From assembly GCA_902793295.1 (NCBI GenBank), contig CADBDA010000003.1, positions 141,637 through 205,636 on the forward strand: a DNA stretch of 64,000 bases, read 5' to 3'. The notes beneath the pieces are model-generated. The model saw only the letters and a program-made list of their open reading frames with translations. It was not told where the DNA came from and made no database searches. Below are positions 9,342 through 21,300 of the stretch, in pieces (the stretch's first letter is position 1; the number at the start of each line of letters is the position of its first letter). The DNA comes from an uncultured Bacteroidota bacterium (lineage in GTDB: Bacteria; Bacteroidota; Bacteroidia; Bacteroidales; P3). The position numbers and the translations under genes are program-made.

Positions 9342-12300
9342 TTACTTCTTGACAATCTTGCGTACCGTCACGCCTTGCGGCAGCGTGATACGTAAGGTGT
9401 AAGCACCTTCGCCAAGGTTGGAGATATCGAATGTGTTGGTGCCCTCGAAGGTAGCCACGCGACGGCCGACGATATCGAGAACTTCGACCTTGACCACGTC
9501 ATCGGCGGAGATGGTGACACGACCGCGAGTCGGGTTCGGGTAGACGTTGATTTCGTCGAACGAGACGACATCGATACCAATCTGGTTCACGTTGACATGC
9601 AGGTTGACGGTGCTGTCGCAGCCGTTCACAGTCGAAGCGTAGAAGATGTAGTCGCCGGCAGCCATGATTTCATTGCCGCGATAATTGTACGGCAGGTCGG
9701 TCGAGTTGACGGTGATGGTATCGAAGATTTCGATGCTCTGGTTGATGGTCAGGTTGAGGGTTACGACGCTATCGCATCCGTTAGCATTGGTGAGCGTGAA
9801 GGTAGGCTCGTTGGTGCTTTCGGTGTAGTTAACACCGTCGATCCAGATGTAGCCGTCGCAAGCCTGCTGGACATCGACGCCAGAGGTAGCGTGGTTGATG
9901 GTGAGGTTGAGCGTCACGACGCTGTCGCAGCCGGCAGCATTGGTGAGCGTGAAGGTCGGGATGTTGGTGGAAGCCGTGTAGGTCACGCCATCGATCCAAG
10001 TGTAGCTTTCGCAAGCGTTCTTCACGTCGGTACCAGTGTTGCTATGGTTCACCGTGAGGTTGAGGGTAACGATGCTATCGCAGCCGTTGACCGAGGTGTA
10101 CGTCTCGGAGAAGGCACCCGAAGCGGTGTAGGTGTTACCATTCCAAGTGTAGCTGTCGCATGCCGTTTCAGCAATATTGTTAACAATACTGTTGGCGATG
10201 GTCAGGACGAGGGTGACAATGCTGTCGCAGCCCAGATCCGTCGTGTAGGTATGCGTGTAGACACCACCTGTCAGATAGGTATTGCCATTCCAGGTGTAGC
10301 TGTCGCAAGACGTAATCATCAAGGTGTTGTTGATGGAAGGAGCGATAGTCAGGTTGAGGGTCACGATGCTGTCGCAGCCGCTGGCAGCGGTGTAGGTATG
10401 CGTGTAGTTGCCGCTGGTGGTGTAGGTGACACCTTCCCAGGTATAGCTACCGCAAGCAGTAGCGCTGATGGTGGAAGTGACAGCAGGCGAGATGGTCAGA
10501 TTGAGGGTCACGACGCTGTCGCAGCCGTTAGCAGCGGTGTAGTTCTGCGTGTAGTTACCGCTAGTGGTGTAGGTGGCACCGTTCCAGGTATAGCTGCCGC
10601 AGGTAGTTTCGCTGATAGTAGTTGCGACCGGCTGGTTGATTGTCAGGGCGAGGGTGACAATGCTGTCGCAGCCGTTGGTGGCGGGAGTGGTATGCGTGTA
10701 GTTACCGCTGGTGGTATAAGCAGTACCGTTCCAGATGTAGCTGCCGCAAGCCGACACGGCCAGCATGCTGGTCTTGGGCTGGTTGACAGTCAGCGCGAGG
10801 TTGACGATACTGTCGCAGCCGTTGGCGGCGGTGTAGGTGTACGAGTAGATACCGCTGGTGGTGTAGGTAACGCCGTTCCAGGTGTAGCTGTCGCAAACCG
10901 TGGTGTTGACAGTGTTCGTGATAGCGGGGCTGATGGTCAGGTTGAGGGTGACCACGCTGTCGCAACCGGCGGCAGAGCTGAAGTTCTGCGTGTAGCTGCC
11001 CGTCTGATTGTAAACCGCACCATTCCAGGTGTAGCTGCCGCAAGCCGTAGCATTGACGGTGTTGGTCACCTGGGTGTTGATGGTCAGGTTGAGGGTCACG
11101 ACGCTGTCGCAACCGTTAGCAGCCTCGAGCGTCTGCGTGTAGTTGCCGCTCTGGGTGTAAGCCTGACCGTTCCAGACGAAGAAGTTGCAAGCTTCAGCGG
11201 TTTCGGTGCCGGTGGTGCCATTGTTGATCGTCAGGAGGAGGGTATCGACGCTGGCGCATCCGTTGTTGTCGGTATAGTTGTTGGTATAGACGCCGCTGGT
11301 GGTATAGGCGGTGCCATTCCAAGTGTAGCTGTCGCAAGCGACAATGGTCTCAGCGCTGTGCTGGCCATTGTTGATGGTCAGAAGCAGGGTGATGAGACTG
11401 TCGCAACCATTAGCCGACTGGAGGAGTGCATGGTAGTAACCCGAAGTGGTGTAGGTTTGACCGTTAACAGGCCAAGTGAAGCTTTCGCAAGCGACAACCG
11501 TATCGAACGAGACGGACATTGAGTTGACCGTCAAGAAGAGCGTGTCGACGCTGGCGCAGCCCTCAGCCGTGTTGTAGTGGTGGTAGTAGGTACCCGACTG
11601 GTTGTAGTTGACACCATGCCAATTGTACGTACCGCAGTTGGTAACCGATTCACCGCTGTTGGTGTTGTGGTTCACCGTCAGGTGGAGCGAGTCGGTGCTG
11701 GCGCAGCCCTTAGCGTTGATGTAATCGTATGCGTAGTCGCCCGATTCGGTATAGACGGCGCCATTCCAAAGGTAGCTATCGCAGGCGACCACGTCGCTAT
11801 TGCTGTTGGTGCTGTAATTGACAGTCAGATGGAGCACATCGACGCTCGGGCATCCGTAATCATTCTCGTAGTCAAATGAGTAGTCGCCCGATTCGGTGTA
11901 GGTCTGGCCGTCGATATCCCAGAGATAGCTGTCGCAAGCGGTAACGGTGTACTCGTTGCTGGTCTTATGATTGACAGTGAGGACGAGGTATTCGGTACCG
12001 TTGCAGCCGTTGTCGGTGGTGTAGTTGTAGGTGTAGACACCGCTGGTGGTGTAGGTCTCGCCGTTGCCGGAAGTCCAAGTGTAGCTGTCGCAAGCGGTCT
12101 CTTCAATTGTATTGATGACGCTGCTGTTGACAGTCAGGTGGAGGACATCGGTGCTGGCGCAGCCGTTGCCGTCGGTGTAGTTGTAGGTATAGTCACCGGT
12201 CTCGGTGTACTGGGTACCGTTCCACATGTAGCCGTCACAGACGGTTTCGGTGTACTCGGTGCCAGCGTTCTGGTTGATGGTGAGCGTGAGAACATCGACC

Positions 12301-15300
12301 GTGGTGCAGCCAGCAGCGTTAGCATAAGCCTCGCTGTTGTAGACGCCGCTTTCGGTGAAGGTGTACTCGTTGTTGTCGCCAGCAGTCCAGATGTAGCTAT
12401 CGCAAGCGGTAGCCTCGATCGGGTTGTTGATGACATCGCCCACAGTGACGGTCAGGGTGACGATGCTGTCGCAGCCGTTGACGGTGGTACGGTTGTCGGT
12501 GAAGGTGTATTCACCAGCCGTAGGCATGTCAGCAGCAGCGATATCGAAGCCGTTGGCTTTGTAGCCGTTGCCGAGGCAGATCTGAGCGGTGAGAGCCGTG
12601 GTCTTGGTCGGGTTGACGGTGAGGACCAGACGCTCATTGCTGATGCAGTTGCCATCGTTGTCGGTCTCTGTCACGTCGTAGGTGCCGGCCTCAGTGTAGG
12701 TCAGGCTATCAACGCTCCAGAGGTAGGACTCGTTGTCGCAGATGGCGATCTCGGTGACGTTCTGCGGGTTGATGGTCAGATAGAGGAAGATTGTCGAGTC
12801 GCAGCCCGTAGCGGGGTTGGTGACCGTTGTCGAAGTCTCAACGCTCTCGTCGAGCACAGCGACCTCTTCGCCTTCCACGATCCAAGTGTAAGGACCGCAG
12901 TTGGTAACGCGGGCGATACCGAAGGCGCGGCCGTTGCCGATGGTGAGGTAGAGGCTATCGGTGACGGTGCAACCATTAGCATCGGTGTAGGTGTACTCGT
13001 AAGCACCCGAAGTGGTGAAGGTACCGGCAACGGTGTTGTCGGAAGCCGTCCAGGTGTAGCTGTTGCATTCGACAGCCGACATCACATTCAGCGTGCTGTT
13101 GTTGATGGTGAGGTTGAGCACATCTTCGCTGGGGCAGTTGTTAGCGTCAGCATAGTCGTAGGTGTAGACACCGCTGGTGGTGTACTCCGTACCATGCCAA
13201 GTGTAGCTGTCGCAAGCGCTTTCGGTGTACTCGGTGCTGCTGTTGACATTGACAGTGAGGTTGAGTGTATTGGTGCTCGGGCAGCCGTTAGCAGCCTCAT
13301 AGTCGTAGGTGTAGACACCGCTGGTGGTGTAGGTCTCGCCATTGCCACCTTCGGCAGCCAACCAAGTGTAAGTGTCGCAAGCCGTCTTGGTGAAGGACTG
13401 GTTGCTGTTGTTACGGATGGTCAGGTGCAGGGTGTTGGTGCTCGGGCAGCCGTCAACCGTCAGGTAGTCGTAGGTGTAACCCTCGGCCGGGCTGGAAGTA
13501 GTGTAGACCGTACCATTGCCACCTTCCTCGGCAGTCCAAGTGTAGCTGTCGCAAGCGTCGACAGTGTACTCGGTGCTGGTGTTGTGGTTGATGGTCAGGT
13601 TCAACGTGTTGGTGCTCGGGCAGCCCTGAGCGGTCTCATAGTCGTAGGTGTAGGTGCCGCTTTCGGTCAAGGTGGCGCCATTGCCACCGTTGGCAGCGGT
13701 CCAGATGTAGTTCTCACAGGAGGCCACATCGTAGGTGGTGCTGGTGTTGTGGTTGATGACGAGGATGAGGGTAGCGACGCGGTCGCAAATCAGCGTTTCG
13801 CCGTCGACCACGGTGCCAGCCGGCAGATACTGGGTGGCATTGGTGGTGCTTTCGGTGTAGACGTTACCATACCATTCGTAGCTGTCGCAAGCGGTGCGGC
13901 GCTCGGTGGTGTAGGTAATCGGGTGCTGGTTCACGGTGATGTATTCGATAATGCCCGTTGTCAAGGTATCGTAGATATAGTAGACATGAGCATTGTCGTA
14001 GTCGTTGGTAGCGGTGCTGATGGTGTGGTTACGCCAAGTGTAGCTATCCTGGCTTACGCAGATATCGGCATTTTCAGCTGTAACCTCCTGGTAGTTGTTG
14101 ACCAAGTGGACAGTCAGCGTGATGATGCTGTCGCAGTACTGCACTGCCGGGAAGTGGACATCGAACTCGACATCTCTTGCAGTGAAGAGCTGCAGTGAAT
14201 CGGCATTGGCGTCGAAGTGGAATATGGAGTCACCATAATTCAACTGACGGTCGCTGATGTTCAGCGTCACCTCATCGTTGCCGAGGTAGCTCTGGGTGAG
14301 GGTCAATGCCAGCATGTAGATGCTGTCGTAGTTGTTCTCCTGAGCCACAGTGTAGGTCGGGTTGTAGTAGACATACACACCATTGCTGGTCTTGTAGAGA
14401 GGAGCAACGTTGTCGGTATTCAGGTTGGCAGCGCGCTCAGCGGCATCGATGTAGACATAGGTCTCACCATTGCGCCAAGTGTAGCTGTTGCAGTTCACCA
14501 CATTGTCGATGCCGAGCAGAGCGGTACCGATGTTGAGGGTGATGTTCAGCGTGCTGTCACAGCCAGCCACGTTGGTGTAGTTCTCAACGAGGTTGTAGAC
14601 GCCTTCGCCGAACAGTTCCTGATGCTGATCCTGATAGGTGTAGCGGTACGAGCCGTCGCTGATGTAGAGGACGCTGTCGTAGCTGCTTGCATGGTTAACG
14701 GTCAGGGTCAGGGTGTTGGTGGTGGCGCAGCCATTGCCGTCGGTGGTGCGGGCTGTGTAGTTACCCGTAGCGTTGTAGAGACGGTTGTTGACAGACCAAG
14801 TGTACTCGTCGCAAGCAACGATAGTGTCGTTGATAGTGCTGGTGTTGACATTGATGGTCAAGTGCAGCGTATCGACACTCGGGCAACCAGCAACATTGGT
14901 GTAGCTGTACTGGTAGTCACCGCTGGTGGTGTAGGTGGTGCCATGCCATTCGTAGCTGTCGCACTGGGTCATTGTCTCGCTATTATGGGTAGCGTTGTTG
15001 ATGGTCAGGTGCAGTACGTCGGTGCTGGCGCAACCGGCAGCGCTGGTGTAGTCGTAGTTGTAGTCGCCACTGGTGTAATACATAGTGCCATTCCATTCGA
15101 TGCTGTCGCAAGCCTCGTCGGTGTATTCGGTGCTTGTGGGCAGGTTGATGGTCAGGTTGAGCGTATTGACACTCGGGCAACCGTTGGTAGCATTATAATT
15201 ATATGTATAAGTACCGCTGGTGGTGTAGGTCAGGCCGTCGCCGCCTTCGGCAGAAGCCCATACGTAGCTGTTGCAAGCAGCCTCGGTGAAGGTCTGGTTA

Positions 15301-18300
15301 CTGTTGCTGTCGATGGTCAGGTGCAGCGTGTCGGTGCTGGCGCAACCGGCACCATTGGTATAGCTGTACATATAATCACCGCTGGTGGTATAGGTCTGGT
15401 TGTTGCGAGTCCAGGTGTAGGTGTCGCAAGCTGCATCGGTGTAAGCAGTGTTGCTGTTGTAGTTGACGGTGAGGGTCAGCGTCTTCGTGGCAGCGCACTG
15501 GTTGGCATCGGTGTAGTTGTAGACGTAGGTACCGCTGGTGGTGTAGGTCAAGCTGTCGCCGTCATTCCAGGTGTAGCTGTCGCAAGCTGTTGCAGTAGCC
15601 GTGGTGGCGTTGATGGCGCGCTGGTTGACCTTGAGGACGTGGACGAGCTCGTTGAGCGTACCGTCGTTCTCGGTCTGGTAGAAGTAGTAGGTATGACCCG
15701 GGGTGCCGATGGTGTAGTCGGTGCCGTTCCAGTTGTAGGATGTTTCGTCGGCGCAGGCATAGACCTCGGTGGTGTCATAGTTGTTGAAGATATTGATGGT
15801 ATACGTACGGTAGTCGTTGCAGTATGCTACCGAACCAACGCCGAGTGTTCTGACGATAGGCGTTCCGATGCTGTCGAAGGTGAAGGTGACAGTAACATCG
15901 TCAGGATCGCCATCGATGGTGTAGCTGCCAAGGCTGACAGGCACGTTGATGGTCTCGGTGCTGTAGGTGGCCTCAAGCAGGTTGAGGTGCAGCACGCGGA
16001 CAGCCGTCATGGCGCCGTTGGCGTCAAAGGTGGTGTCGGTCGGATAGGTGTAGACATACTGGTTAGCAGTAGCATCCTTGTACATTGCCATACCGTGGCT
16101 CTGGCGCTCGCTCATCGGGATCCAGATGTAGTTGTGGCCAGTGCCGCCGGCGGCGACTTCCCAAGTGTAGCTGCCGCAAGCCTCGACATTGACCTCGGTT
16201 ATATGATCGTCGGCGACAATCGGGATAATGAGATGCAGATGGTCGATGCTGTCGCAACCATACTGGTTGGTGAAGGTGTAGGTGATGGTGCTATCGAAAG
16301 GAGCAGTGTACATCGTACCAAGATAAGTGTACGAACCAGCCTCGTTGATAACGAGAGAACTGTTGGTCTCATTCACCGGATTGAGGGTCAGGTGCAGGAC
16401 GCTGTCTCCCAAGCAGCCGTTGGCATCGGCGAAGTTGACAGTGTAGTCGTTGACAACCGGAGCCTCTGTGGTGTTGGTGTAAGTAAGACCCGTGCGGTTC
16501 CAAGTATAGGTGGCACAAGCCGTCTCGGCCAGTTCAACGCCATTGTTGACATTGATGGTCAGAGCCAGGGTGACGACACTGTCGCAACCAGCCAGGTTGG
16601 TGGTGGTCCAGGTGTAGATGCCGCTAGCGGTGTAGGTTTCACCGTTGCCGTTGGTCCAAGTGTAGCTGTCGCAAGCCACCTCGGTGACTGTCTCAGCATT
16701 GCTGACATTGACCGTGAGGTTGAGCGTCACGACGCTGTCGCAACCAGCCGCATTGGTGGTGGTGTAGACATAATCGCCGCTCGTGGTGTAGGTCTGGCCG
16801 TTGCCGTTGGTCCAGGTGTAGCTGTCGCAAGCAGTCTGGGCAACAGTCTTGGCGGTGTTACGCAGGACAGTGAAGTAGATGATGGTATCAACGCCATTGC
16901 CAAGCGTGCCGTTGTCGGCAGCGTTGGTCGGGATGACGAAGGAGCTGGTACCATAGGTGACGGTGTAGGGCAGTGCGTTCTCACAGACGGAGATGGGATC
17001 AACCATCGTGAGGTGTAACAGATGAACATCGTCGCAATCGCCGCTGGCGACAGGAGCGTCATAATAGACGTTGTCTGTGCTCTGGGTGTAGGTGGTACCG
17101 TTCATCCAGGTGTAGTCAGCATTGGTGAGGACGAAGTGTTCGGTCAGTGTGTTCTGCAGCACTTTATAGGTACGGTGGGTGATGGCATCGCAGTACTGGG
17201 TTGCATCGTAGGTTCCTTCGTAAGGAACGTCGAAGGTCTTAGTCTCGCGATAGGTCACTGCATCGGGGCCTTCATAGGTGGTGCAGACATTGACGGTATC
17301 AAAGACTTCGTAGGTGCCGAGGACGGTCAGGTTGAGAATTCTGTTGACTTCGCAACCTGTAGCAGTGTTGGCAACAACAACTGTGTCGACATATTCGCCG
17401 GCCTTGCCGTAGGTAATGCCGTTGGCATCCCATTCGAAGTTGTCTTTGTAGCAAACAGTATAGACCTCGGTCTCGGTGGTTGACGGGTTGACCGTGTAGG
17501 TGATGGTGACAATGCTGTCACAACCAAGGGCGGTCTGCCAGTTGGCAACAACGGTATTGTTGTAAGCCACCTCGTTGAGAGCGCCGGGGATGGTCAGAAC
17601 GACCTCAGCGCCATCGTGGTTGGCGTCGGCGACGACAACTTCATACTGGTTGTTTTCTGTGTTGAGGACGAACTCGCTCTCGCAGAAAGTCAGAGTGGCG
17701 GTCTCATTGTAGACCGGGTTGACAGTCAGGTTGACCTGCTTGGTCATCGGGCAACCGGCAGCGTTGAGGCTGCTGTTGTCCCAAGTCAGCAAGTTCTCGC
17801 CAACATTCAAGTCATTGCCATAGTAGGTAGTGCTGTTAGCAGCCGTCCAACTGCTGTTCTGGCAGATGGTGACGACATCGGTTACCTCTACGGTAGGATA
17901 CTTCGGCGTGAGGCGGAGCACCTCGATGCGGCTGCAGCCATTGGTGTACTGCTGCGGCATCTCGTAGCTCATATTGTAGACAGCGGCACCATTGACCATA
18001 TCGGCAGTGATGGTGGCCACACTGTACATAACAGGAGCCTCTTCGGTACCGACATTGACCATCCATTCATACGGCAGACACTCGGTAGCCACCGTAGTGT
18101 GATAGTTGGAGTGGTTGATGGTCAAGTGGATGCGAGTCAGCTCATCCTGGCCGTAGACATCGGCATTGGGACGGGTACGCACCTCGTAGTCACCGCTTTC
18201 GCTGATGAAGAGAGGTTCGATATGACCCTGGCAGTCGTTCTCGTCTGTGAAAACAACGGCGTTGGGAATCTCATACTCGTCGCAGGTGTCGATGGTGATC

Positions 18301-21300
18301 CAGTTGAGGGTATTGATGATGGGATTCAGCACGAGGTGGAGCTGTGCGATCTCGTTGCAGCCGTCACCATTCTCGCCGGTAACAAATTCGATACCGTCGG
18401 TGACGTTGACGTCGAGGCTGTAGGTCTCGCCATCAATCCAGGTGAAGTTGTTGGCATCGCGGACACAGTGGAAGTCCTCGTGGTAGCTGCGGTAGTTGAC
18501 CGTCAGGTCGAGGGTGACGACGGAGTCGCAACCCCACTGGTTCTGCAGCGTGAAGGTAGGTTCATTGGTAGTAGCGGTATAGCTGACACCGTTGAGGTCC
18601 CAAACATAGCTGTCGCAAGCCGTTACGGTCTGGACGCCGGTGTTCTGGTAGTTGACGGTGAGGTTCAGCGTGACGACGCTGTCGCAGCCCTTGGTGGTAG
18701 CCAGGGTGACAGGGTATGCGCCGCTCTCGGTGTAGGTCTGGCCGCTGACAGCCCATGTGTAGCTGTCGCAGACAGTCTGCTCAAGAGCAGTGGCAGCCGG
18801 ATGGTTGACAACGAGGTTGAGGTTCTTCTGAACCGGGCAGTCGCCGCTGTTGTCGACATAGGTCAGCAAGGTGGTCTCGCTGGCCACGATGGTCTGGTCG
18901 CCCCAAGTGACGCTGGAGCCTTCGCAGACCTCGCGGTTGCTGTTCTCGACACCCATCTCTTCGAAGGTGAAGGTCAGGTGGACCAAGCTGTCGCAGCCGT
19001 GGCCGATGGTGAAGTTCTGGTCGTAAGCGCCGTTGGCGGTGATGGTCTGCTCGCCCCAGGTGTAGGGGTTGTTGGTGTAGCAGACAAGCAGCGTGTCGCT
19101 CAGCTCGTACGACGGATAGACGGTGACCGTGGAGGTGCTAAATTCATTCTGGCAACCGTTCTGGTCGGTGACGGTGACGGTGTATGCTCCCGTGTTAGCA
19201 GCAGCAGTGGTGGCAACAGCAGTGGTAGCACCGGTGTTCCAGCTGTAGCTGTAGCCCTCGACGGTGGAGGCGGTCAAGGTCACGATGCTGTCGCGGCAGG
19301 TTTCGCCGACCGAAGCGGTGGCGGTGACAACGGGCAGCGGATTGACCACAACCTCTAACGAAGCGGTGGCGGTGCAAGCGCTGGCGTTGCTAGTAGTAGC
19401 CGTGACGGTGTAGGTGGTTGTCACGGTGGGGTTGACGGTGATGCTGGTGCCCGTGGCGCCGGTGCTCCAACGATAGGTGGCATCGACGTTGTTGGCGTCA
19501 GCCAGGGTCAGCGTGGCGCTCTGGCCGTAGCAGATAACGCTGTCGCCGCTGATGCTCAACTCCGGTACGGGAACCGTGGTGACAGTCAGCGTGGCGGGCA
19601 GCGAGGTGCAGCCAGTCGTCGGGTTGGTGGCAATCACCGTATAGGTACTGCTCTCGTGCGGATTGACGACGCGGTTGTCATTAACGCTCTGGTCTTCCCA
19701 TTCGAAAGTTGCGTTGGCGTTGTTGCTGCGGGCCAAGAGGGCGAGGTCAGCATTGTCACAGTGAGCATTGATGGCGGTAACCTGACGGTTGTTGACATAG
19801 ATACCAGCCGAGGGTGCGGGATTGACCTGCAGGTTCAAGATGCCGGTCGAATCGGCGCCGTACTGGCTGGTCAATGCTACAGTGTAGGTACCGGTAGAGG
19901 CATACTGATTGCCGTAGAATGCGAACGTGTCACGCTCACAGATTGTGGCGTTGTAGGTCAGGTTGTAGGTCGGGTGGACAGTCAAGTTCATGCTGTAGTT
20001 GACGCTGTCGCATCCGGCCACATTGATGTAGGTGTAATCAGCTGTTCTCGTCAAGTCAGCGTCGGGAATAGCGGTAGCGTTAGCGTCGTAAGTCAGGCCA
20101 GTGCGGACGATGTTGTTCGTATAGGTCTGGCCATTGCGCCAGGTGTAAGTACCGTTTTCTTCGACAACTTCATTGATGATGTCGGCTGCAGGCTGCGGGC
20201 ATTCGCAGCTGACCAGCATCTTGAAGCCATACATATCGCTAAAGGCATTGTCGGCATCGGTGGTCAGCACCAGTGTGAAGTAGCCGCTATCGGCCCACAG
20301 GTTGCTGGAGGTCACATAGTCGATGTCGCCGTTGCCGGTGTAGCGGCCAATCAGGTTGTTGGCGTTAGCAGCACCGCGATAGACGTTGAGGAAGTCGTAG
20401 CCGTTCTCCAGGGTGTAGCTACCGGTGAGGTGAGCCACCTTGCCAGCTTCGGCAGGACGTACAACGTAGGTGGTGTTCAAGTTGCCGTGATAGCTGCCGC
20501 CATTGGTGGTGTCGGGCAACACATACTCGTTGCAAGCAGCGATCACTTCACCGTTGTCTGCAAGCATATTGACTTTCTCGCGCAGTTTGACGGTGAGGTC
20601 GTCGAGGTAGACAATATTGTATCCGGTGGTCGGTCTTAGTGCACGGAGGGCAATGTAGCTACCCGTGCCAGCATATTCGCTGAAGTCGACCTCGAAGTAC
20701 TCGTAGGTGGTAGTGGTAGGCAGAGCGTTTCCGACCACTTCGAAGGTGGAAGCATCCTCAGGATCGCTCATCACACCAACCTCGATGTTGCCAACATAGG
20801 TGGCTGTTGTGCTGCTTTCGCGAGCAAAGAATCCAACAACCACAGTGTCCAGATCGAATCCAAACTGAGGCAGGATAGCATACTGGTCGCCGTAGGATGT
20901 TGTATAGTAGGAATAGAAACGCATATGATTGTTGCCACTATGACTATAGCTTGCACTATTGTAGGCAATGGGGTAGCCGGGATAGCCGGTAGTGGATGTG
21001 CCACTTGTAGTGGAAGAAGTGTTGATGTAACTCCAGCAGTTGGGCAGCACGTGATTGTTTCTAGTGGAACTAGTAGTGCCAGTGAAGCCATCGAAATTCT
21101 CCACGAGAGGCATATCGGCATACTGCCAGATACCGCACTGGGTGGTAGCGGTGGCCACTTCACTCCAAGCACTTCTGTCGGTAGCGCTGCACTTGGCGCG
21201 GACATAGAACTCATACTTGGTCGAGTGCTTCAAACCGTTAACCACATAACTGCTGTTGTTGGTAGTCTCGACGGGAGTGGCGCGAGTGGTATCGAAGCCT

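Noticed and set aside
9597..20639. A series of long plus-strand open frames (up to 933 codons) opposite the giant gene, all rich in Val, Gly, Ala and Asp.
   Set aside because: They mirror the repeat period of the sense gene and contain no known domain. The sense frame has a signal peptide, recognised modules and a sorting domain.
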